A stretch of DNA of 64,000 nt from Saprospira sp. CCB-QB6 (GTDB taxonomy: Bacteria > Bacteroidota > Bacteroidia > Chitinophagales > Saprospiraceae). Below are positions 58,390 to 64,000 of the stretch, in pieces. Both the position numbers and the translations under genes were made by a program. The DNA is taken from NCBI RefSeq assembly GCF_028464065.1, contig NZ_CP116808.1:1391886-1455885 (forward strand), given 5' to 3'. The notes under the pieces are model-generated. The model was given only the letters and a program-made list of their open reading frames with translations, was not told the DNA's origin and did no database searches. The first letter of the stretch is position 1. Each line of letters starts with the position of its first letter.

Positions 58390-60459
58390 TTATTTATTTT
58401 TGATCTTAGTCCAAGCTTCTTCCCAGCTTTCTACTGGTAATTGGCAGGTGTAGTTTTCACAGATGAATATTTTGCTGTTTTCATTTGTTTGTTCTCTGCC
58501 CAAAAGTAGAGGTAGGGAAGATTGCTTTAGCGTAGCGGCATAGACCAATTCTGGGCCAAAGCGACTTTGCATTTCCGCCGCCCAATTAGCAAACTCTGGG
58601 CCAACTATCGCAACTTCTTTGGTCGGGTATAAAATCTTAAATAAAAAATTGGCCCAACGTCCAAAAGACTGTGGATACTTCCGAATACTTTTGCGCATAC
58701 TTGCGGCCATTTGAGCCGCTCGTTCTCGATATTCTGCCTTATCGAGTAAGATACCGAGTTGTTCTAAATTATGCATTAGGCTAGAATTCCCTGAAGGTGT
58801 GGCGCTATCATAGAGATCTTTTTTGCGGTACAAAATGTCAGTCTGTTGGGCAGAACTGTAGTAAAAGAGTCCCGCCTCTGCTGAATAGTCTGCTATACAG
58901 GCTTGCATCAATTGATCAGCCCGCTCTAAATGGCCCTCATCAAAACTGACTTCATAGGCCAAAAGATGGGCCTCTATCAAAAAGGCATAGTCATCGGAAA
59001 AGGCTAGCTGAGGAGCAATGCGGTCTCCTGCGTAACTATGTAATAATTGCCCTTTTTCATTTTGCAGGCGCTTTTCTATTTGCTCCAAAATGCAAAAAGC
59101 AGCCTTTTTATATTCTGCTAATCGAATAGCCTGAAAGGCTTTTAGTAAGGCTGTGGCCAAAAGGGCATTCCAAGAGAGGATAATCTTTTCATCACGGCCA
59201 GGACGAATGCGCTTTGCCCTAAGGGCCAATAGATGTTCCTTAATTTTGCTTAATTCTAGACTCAATTCTTCGGGATCGAGCCCTCTACTTTGGGCAAAAC
59301 CAGCCAAACTTTGTGGACGGCGCAAAATGTTTTTGCCCTCCCAGTTTCCTGCGGGGGAAGCATCATAAAAGTCCAAAAAGATTTGCTTCCAAGGCTGTGG
59401 CCAATTGGCTAGGCTGCTTTTTAGCTCTTCCCATTCCCAAACATAAAACTTTCCTTCCACTCCTTCCGAATCGGCATCTAGGGCCGAGTAATAGGTCCCT
59501 TCAGGGCTTTGCATTTCTCTTTGCAACCAGTTCCAGCTTTCAGCTATAGTCTCTGCATAAAGCGGCTTTTTGGTCAGTTTATAAGTATCTGCCAATAAGC
59601 CAATGAGCAAGGCATTATCATAGAGCATTTTTTCAAAATGCGGAATTTTCCAATAGCGATCTACGGTATAGCGAGCGAAACCAGCTCCCAGTTGGTCATA
59701 AATTCCTCCATAAATCATAGCATCCAAAGAAAACTGTAGATGCTGCATTGATTTTTGGTCCTTTTCATAATGATAGCTATTTAAGAGGTAGCGCAGCGAC
59801 ATTACAGAGGGGAACTTGGGCGAATGCCCAAAACCACCTGCTTGCTCATCAAAATTATCGGCTAGCTGCTCCAAACAATGGGCCCAGTCTTCGGGCTTAA
59901 AAGGCGATTCGCCATTTTGGCCAAAATCAATGCCTTCAGTCATTTTTTGCTCTCCTTTTTCTAAGAAGTTGTAGAGTTTATCGGCCTGTTCGATGATGCT
60001 TTGTGGTTGTTCTTTCCAAACCTTACTCAGGTTGCTGAGCACTTCCATCCAAGAGTTTCGGTTTTGCATTCGGCGAGGGGGAAAGTAGGTGCCGCCAAAG
60101 AAGGGGCGGCCATTGGGCAGCAAAAAGCAGTTGAGGGGCCAGCCGCCTTGTCCGCCGGTCACTAATTGAACGGCTTCCATGTATATATGGTCCAAATCGG
60201 GCCGCTCTTCTCGGTCCACTTTGATATTGACAAAATGCTGGTTCATGAACTCCCCTACCCTAGGGTCTTCAAAAGATTCTCTTTCCATTACATGACACCA
60301 ATGACAGGTAGAATAGCCGATGCTGACTAGGATCATTTTGTTTTCGGCCTTGGCTTTGGCTAGGGCTTCTTTGCCCCAGGGATACCAGTCTACGGGATTG
60401 TGGGCGTGTTGCTGCAAATAGGGGCTGCTTTCTTGTTGGAGTCGGTTGCTGTATTTCAT
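58390..60459 (-). CDS. YyaL/spermatogenesis-associated-20-like protein (thioredoxin domain plus alpha/alpha barrel)
   Basis: A 689-residue protein of the DUF255 group. The N-terminal thioredoxin-like domain carries CHWCH (Cys52, Cys55) within [16 protein letters not shown]. The rest is an alpha/alpha-toroid like N-acylglucosamine 2-epimerases: [76 protein letters not shown]. The family is widespread but its biochemical role is not established. The start at 60459 ([19 protein letters not shown]) matches the conserved opening. It is a single-gene unit next to element R17. Confidence 0.92.
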   Translation of the reverse strand: MKYSNRLQQESSPYLQQHAHNPVDWYPWGKEALAKAKAENKMILVSIGYSTCHWCHVMERESFEDPRVGEFMNQHFVNIKVDREERPDLDHIYMEAVQLVTGGQGGWPLNCFLLPNGRPFFGGTYFPPRRMQNRNSWMEVLSNLSKVWKEQPQSIIEQADKLYNFLEKGEQKMTEGIDFGQNGESPFKPEDWAHCLEQLADNFDEQAGGFGHSPKFPSVMSLRYLLNSYHYEKDQKSMQHLQFSLDAMIYGGIYDQLGAGFARYTVDRYWKIPHFEKMLYDNALLIGLLADTYKLTKKPLYAETIAESWNWLQREMQSPEGTYYSALDADSEGVEGKFYVWEWEELKSSLANWPQPWKQIFLDFYDASPAGNWEGKNILRRPQSLAGFAQSRGLDPEELSLELSKIKEHLLALRAKRIRPGRDEKIILSWNALLATALLKAFQAIRLAEYKKAAFCILEQIEKRLQNEKGQLLHSYAGDRIAPQLAFSDDYAFLIEAHLLAYEVSFDEGHLERADQLMQACIADYSAEAGLFYYSSAQQTDILYRKKDLYDSATPSGNSSLMHNLEQLGILLDKAEYRERAAQMAASMRKSIRKYPQSFGRWANFLFKILYPTKEVAIVGPEFANWAAEMQSRFGPELVYAATLKQSSLPLLLGREQTNENSKIFICENYTCQLPVESWEEAWTKIKNK

Positions 60460-60466
60460 TTTGTTG

Positions 60467-60594
60467 TTTTTTGGGGCCTCCGCAGCAAAGCTGCGGCGCT
60501 ATGTTGCGGGGCTCGCAGTTCTGCTCGGCCCTGCAGGCAGGCAAAGCCTGCCTTTGGTCTGGCCCTTCGGGCCACCCCTCCACAGCGCTAGGCC
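60467..60594 (+). repeat. Structured intergenic element R17
   Basis: It starts TTTTTTGGGGCCTCC and ends ACAGCGCTAGGCC (GGCCT:AGGCC). First hairpin CCGCAGCAAAGCTGCGG, second GGCAGGCAAAGCCTGCC, third GGCCCTTCGGGCC. The T-run begins eight bases from the YyaL-type start codon. Confidence 0.9.
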
Positions 60595-60672
60595 AGATAG
60601 CTTTTGGCCTAAAATAAGGGCTATTTGGGACTTTCTCGCTCCGATGCTCTTTAATTTCTGCTGTGAAAGTGG

Positions 60673-60768
60673 TATTCGTCGCTGCGCTCCTCATTTGCTA
60701 ATATGTCCCCGCCCACCCTCCCCTCTGCGGGATTCCTTAAGGAATCCCTTGGGGAGTTTGGGCCAATT
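60673..60768 (-). repeat. Second repeat family, copy 2
   Basis: Inverted copy of the 97-base sequence at 19003-19099, with the palindrome GGGATTCCTTAAGGAATCCC. The two copies differ at about ten positions by eye. The rest of the 834-base gap (60769-60960) shows no gene. Confidence 0.85.
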
Positions 60769-60960
60769 GATCAGCCGCAGGCTGATATGATGAGGGTGAG
60801 GAGCAGAGCGACGAACGAAATGCTGGGCGCTTTGGCCTCCAGGGCCAAAGGAGCCCAGCCCCCAGGCGAAGCCCCGCCTTCCAGAGCAGCACAAAGCGGA
60901 GGAAACAGAAAGCTTCTGCAAAATCTCAAAAGGGAACATTAGTGATCAAGCGGGGCCAGA

Positions 60961-61194
60961 GCCGGCCGGGCGCGCTTGGCGCGAGCCGGCGAAGCTTGAA
61001 GCCGCTTTAGCGGCTTGTAGCTGAGCTGCCAGCGAAGCTGGCCTAGGGGCCTGTAGAGGTGGCCGAAGACCAGACCTCTCGGGCAAAGCCCGCTCAGGAC
61101 CAAGCGACCCGACCAACGGGAGCCGACACAGCGAAGCAAGTAACAGCGAGCCCCGAAAGGACCCGGCAGCTGAAGGCGACAGGCCCCCAAAAAA
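60961..61194 (-). repeat. Structured intergenic element R18 (long insert variant)
   Basis: Minus-strand copy from TTTTTTGGGGGCCTG to CCCCTAGGCC (GGCCT:AGGCC). It shares with R3 the insert TTACTTGCTTCGCTG ... GTTGGTCGGGTCGCT. Beyond the closing arm come three more hairpins (CCAGCTTCGCTGG, AGCCGCTAAAGCGGCT, GCGCCAAGCGC). The T-run is the U-tract of the next terminator. Confidence 0.8.
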
Positions 61195-61224
61195 ACAGCC
61201 CTAACTAGATTCAGTTAGGGCTGT
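61189..61224 (-). terminator. Terminator of the small lipoprotein gene
   Basis: ACAGCCCTAACT pairs with AGTTAGGGCTGT on the minus strand, followed by seven Ts that merge with the start of R18. Confidence 0.9.
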
Positions 61225-61293
61225 ATAAAAACAATACTTTATTTCTGTTCAGTACTAATTACTGAATAGCTGTTTTTCTTAATAATCTCTCTT

Positions 61294-61506
61294 TTACTCC
61301 CCTATTTCATCTTCTACCAGCACTAGCTGATAATCACTCAACTTTAAACTCTTACTCTCCTCTTTCTCTGGAGTCATAGACAAATTTCGCTTGCCATACC
61401 AACTTCCATTCCCTCTACAACGACGACGCTTTTTATAAGGACTACTACAAGAGGCCAACAAAAAGACAAGCAAACAACTTAACGCAATAATGGATTTCGT
61501 TTTCAT
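61294..61506 (-). CDS. Very small lipoprotein
   Basis: A 70-residue lipoprotein: basic N-terminus, hydrophobic stretch, lipobox LASC (SIIALSCLLVFLLASCSSPY), then a basic Arg/Lys segment and an acidic tail. The basic stretch directly after the lipidated Cys (YKKRRRCRGNGSWYGKR) is unusual. No homologue is recognised. I start it at ATG 61506; ATG 61515 is possible. It has its own terminator and no clear promoter. Confidence 0.6.
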   Translation of the reverse strand: MKTKSIIALSCLLVFLLASCSSPYKKRRRCRGNGSWYGKRNLSMTPEKEESKSLKLSDYQLVLVEDEIGE

Positions 61507-61611
61507 AATAAACATCAATTAGGTCTAAAAAAATATGGGCCTAATAAAGAAACGAAACAGAAGTCACAAATGCTGGCTTTACATACTTTTCATCTAAAAA
61601 TATACAATCAA

Positions 61612-61638
61612 AAAAGCCCTGCTGGGGGAGCAGGGCTT
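61612..61638 (-). terminator. Terminator of the two-component operon
   Basis: AAAAGCCCTGCT pairs with AGCAGGGCTTTT on the minus strand and is followed by Ts, 30 bases after the response-regulator stop. Confidence 0.85.
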
Positions 61639-61667
61639 TTCTATACGTTCATTATAACAACCTAATA

Positions 61668-62393
61668 CTAGGCTTTTTCTTGCGCCTGTACACGCAACTG
61701 AAATCCATTACCATGAATATTTACAATCTCAATGTTCTCATCTGGCTTCAAATATTTACGCAACTTAGTCACAAATACATCCATAGAACGAGCTGTAAAG
61801 TAATTGTCTTCTCCCCAAATCTCTTTAAGGGCTACAGAACGAGGCAAAACATCATTTACATACACACAAAACATTTTCAATAGCTCCGCCTCTTTAGGTG
61901 ACAATTTGTCCTCCGAACTACTGCCATCCTCTGCCGTAAAAGTCAAAATACGCAAAGGATAATCAAAATGAAAGCGACCAAACTCAAACTCCTTAGCCGA
62001 ACGATCCTTCTGATCCGTCCGCTGACTCCGCTTGAGCACGGCCTGAATCCGATACAATAACTCCTCTGAAGTAAATGGTTTAGAAATATAATCATCAGCC
62101 CCAGCCTTAAATCCCTTAATGACATCCTCTTTCATAGTCTTGGCCGTCAAAAAGATAATCGGAATTTCTTGATCCAACTGACGAACATCCTTTGCCAAAG
62201 AAAGCCCATCTTTTTTAGGCATCATGACATCAAAAATACAAAGGTCATACTGCCCAGCCTTAAACTGCTCCAGCCCTTGCTCGCCATCTGTAGCCAATAC
62301 TACATCAAAATCATTCATCTCTAGATAAGAAGATAGTACATCGCCAAAATTGCGGTCATCCTCTACTAGTAATATTTTATTATTTTCACTCAT
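61668..62393 (-). CDS. OmpR/PhoB-type response regulator
   Basis: A 241-residue transcription regulator. The receiver domain has the acidic pair Asp12-Asp13 (ILLVEDD), phospho-acceptor Asp55 (CIFDVMMPK), Thr83 (FLTAK) and Lys105 (SKPF). The C-terminal winged helix (about 140-235) shows LSPKEAELLKMFC and the recognition-helix region SMDVFVTKLRKYLKPDENIE. It is the partner of the histidine kinase 85 bases upstream. The ATG at 62393 (MSENNKILLVEDD) is chosen over 62447 or 62459, which add an unlikely basic extension. Target genes are not apparent from this window. Confidence 0.93.
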   Translation of the reverse strand: MSENNKILLVEDDRNFGDVLSSYLEMNDFDVVLATDGEQGLEQFKAGQYDLCIFDVMMPKKDGLSLAKDVRQLDQEIPIIFLTAKTMKEDVIKGFKAGADDYISKPFTSEELLYRIQAVLKRSQRTDQKDRSAKEFEFGRFHFDYPLRILTFTAEDGSSSEDKLSPKEAELLKMFCVYVNDVLPRSVALKEIWGEDNYFTARSMDVFVTKLRKYLKPDENIEIVNIHGNGFQLRVQAQEKA

Positions 62394-62478
62394 AAAGTCT
62401 CTTTTTTTAGGGTTATGGTTCTCCACAGATTGCTTGAACGTTTGCATAAAATGTACCAAATTTTAACATTTGGCCGCT

Positions 62479-64000
62479 TTAATCTTCCTGATGTTTATAA
62501 GGGAAAAAAAGCGTAAATCTACTCCCCTTACCTTCTTCACTTTTTACCTCAATATGCCCAGCATGCGCTGTCACAATAGCCTTAACATAACTAAGCCCCA
62601 AACCAAAGCCCTTTATGTCATGGATATCCCCTGTGGGCACCCGATAAAACTTATCAAAAATATGTCGACGTGCCTCCTTGGAAATACCTAAACCATGATC
62701 CTCTACCGTAACCTTTATCCCTCCAGAAGCATCCCGACTATGCAGAATAATATGCGGTTTCTCTGGAGAATACTTGTTGGCATTATCCAATAAGTTGTGT
62801 ATAACATTTGTAAAATGTGTCTCATCCGCCTCTAGTTCTGATTGACTAGCCTGCAAATCTAGCTCCACGATCCCATCCTTCTGCGCCAATTGCAACATGA
62901 TCTTTTCGGCTGCATCTCGCATGATCTGATGCGCATCAATGATCTCCATATTCAACGAAAACTCCTTCTTGTCTATCCTTGCCATCTGCAATACCTTTCC
63001 CACCTGAGAGTTCATTCGCTCATTTTCCTCCTTGATAATATGTATAAACCGTTCGGCCTTCTCTACCTTACCCATCTTCACAAAATTCCGCACTGCATCA
63101 GTCGCCAAAGATATCGTCGCTATAGGCGTCTTAAACTCATGCGTCATATTACTCAAAAAGTCGCTCTTCATCTCCGATAACTTCTTCTGCTTGAGAATAA
63201 TATGTATCGTATAGTAAAAAATAAAACTCACGATTCCTGTAAAGAATATTGTCAATATGATATTTGCCAATAAACTCTGCCAGATGTGGTACTGCTTATA
63301 CGGAAAATCTATATAAATCCGGGCGGTCTCCTCCTCCAATGAAGGATACAAACTCGCCATATACTTAAAATCCTCTTTCTTCAAATAAGCTTTTTGCTCG
63401 GCCTTCTTACAAATAGGATTCAATCGTAAAAAACTATCTGCCCGCACATCATATACTCCATAGGCATAAGGCCCCTCGACGCCCTTCTTACTCAACTCGA
63501 TCTCTATCAAACGATTTAACTTGGACCAATCTAGACGATCCGCTATAGGAATGTTCCGGACCAAACTATGATGCGTAAAGTAAGTCTTAAACTGTGTCAT
63601 AAATGCTTGCCCCCCCCCTTTTTTCCAGGTCCGACTCTTCTTCTCCCGGCTAAAAAAAACCGTCTGTAATCGCCCTACCCCCTCTACTTCAAAGGTATCC
63701 ACGGATACGGCCTGATTACTGGTGTCCTGATACAATAAAGAAGTATGAATTGCCTCCACCTCTGCCAAGGTACGCAGGTCCCTTCCCAAATCTTGCCCTT
63801 CCGACAACTTAGGGAGGTCATACATCTCGGCCATCCGCTTAATATCCGCCTGCTCCAACTTGGAGACGACATGCTCTAAGGCAGCATGTATATTATTGTC
63901 AAAAAGCTCGGCATTGAGCATAATGGCTCGCTGAATGGAATACACTTGTACCCCAAAAATCCCTAACAAGGCAATACTCATTACCCCAACGATACCAATA
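62479..64000 (-). CDS. Sensor histidine kinase (5' end beyond window)
   Basis: A membrane kinase. An N-terminal membrane helix (VMSIALLGIFGVQVY) leads to a periplasmic sensor region of about 200 residues, a second helix (LLANIILTIFFTGIVSFIFY), then the kinase core: H-box FLSNMTHEFKTPIAT (phospho-His), N-box HNLLDNANKYSP, G1 EDHGLGIS and G2 GFGLGLSYVKAIV. The frame remains open to the window edge with hydrophobic codons before ATG 63981 (IGIVGV), so the true start probably lies outside and the first helix is cut. It heads the operon with the response regulator; the signal sensed is unknown. Confidence 0.92.
   Translation of the reverse strand, partial: IGIVGVMSIALLGIFGVQVYSIQRAIMLNAELFDNNIHAALEHVVSKLEQADIKRMAEMYDLPKLSEGQDLGRDLRTLAEVEAIHTSLLYQDTSNQAVSVDTFEVEGVGRLQTVFFSREKKSRTWKKGGGQAFMTQFKTYFTHHSLVRNIPIADRLDWSKLNRLIEIELSKKGVEGPYAYGVYDVRADSFLRLNPICKKAEQKAYLKKEDFKYMASLYPSLEEETARIYIDFPYKQYHIWQSLLANIILTIFFTGIVSFIFYYTIHIILKQKKLSEMKSDFLSNMTHEFKTPIATISLATDAVRNFVKMGKVEKAERFIHIIKEENERMNSQVGKVLQMARIDKKEFSLNMEIIDAHQIMRDAAEKIMLQLAQKDGIVELDLQASQSELEADETHFTNVIHNLLDNANKYSPEKPHIILHSRDASGGIKVTVEDHGLGISKEARRHIFDKFYRVPTGDIHDIKGFGLGLSYVKAIVTAHAGHIEVKSEEGKGSRFTLFFPYKHQED

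Noticed and set aside
60673-61194. A complete mobile element formed by the 97-base repeat and R18
   Set aside because: No transposase, inverted ends or target duplication is visible; the two repeats occur apart at 19 kb.

Overview
The window looks like chromosome from a member of the Bacteroidota. My best guess is Saprospira or a close relative, inferred from overall gene style rather than from a marker gene. The evidence is Bacteroidota-type promoters (TTTG, 19-20 bases, TAnnTTTG) in front of several genes, an Alternative Complex III operon next to an aa3-type oxidase operon, lipoproteins with SC-type lipoboxes, a TamB protein divergent from tsaD, and an RF2 gene with a programmed frameshift. 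It is mostly housekeeping DNA. There is no prophage, no CRISPR array and no complete insertion sequence.

Layout. 1-12 kb: TPR lipoprotein, prmC, a DUF5071-type protein, a SUI1 factor, tRNA-Leu(CAA), hscB, a ferredoxin-NADP reductase-like flavoprotein, prfB (frameshifted), an OmpA-type protein, and an unrecognised three-gene cluster (7724-11978). 12-24 kb: lysS, metF, ileS, an AtoE-type transporter, a GH73-like membrane protein, a metallophosphatase and a lipid-anchored esterase. 24-40.5 kb: a respiratory block on the minus strand. Six genes actABCDEF encode Alternative Complex III (quinol:cytochrome c oxidoreductase). They are followed by cytochrome oxidase subunit II, subunit I, heme O synthase, two subunit III-type proteins and subunit IV. 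Electrons would pass from quinol through ActB/ActA/ActE hemes to the CuA site of subunit II. 41-52.7 kb: a secreted protein with a methyltransferase, the very large tamB, tsaD, and a glycosyltransferase/methyltransferase pair. 53-64 kb: parE, tRNA-Val(GAC), small secreted proteins, a lone IS3-OrfA-like HTH protein, an outer-membrane barrel, a YyaL-type thioredoxin-domain protein and a two-component system whose kinase runs off the window.

The most striking signal is intergenic. About 20 copies of a GC-rich element of roughly 120-150 bp occupy almost every gap over 300 bp. Each starts at a T-run followed by GGGGC and holds fixed islands (such as GCTCGCTATTCGCTCGGCCC and GGTCTGGCC) separated by hairpins of freely varying sequence. 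Each full copy closes with a 3' end that pairs with its 5' end. That closing stem exists in four compensating versions (GGCTG:CAGCC, GGCCT:AGGCC, GGCCC:GGGCC, GGCTT:AAGCC), so structure rather than sequence is conserved. The GGGGC end is the one facing the neighbouring gene, often fused to the U-tract of that gene's terminator. A second, unrelated repeat of 97 bp occurs twice (19003 and 60673).
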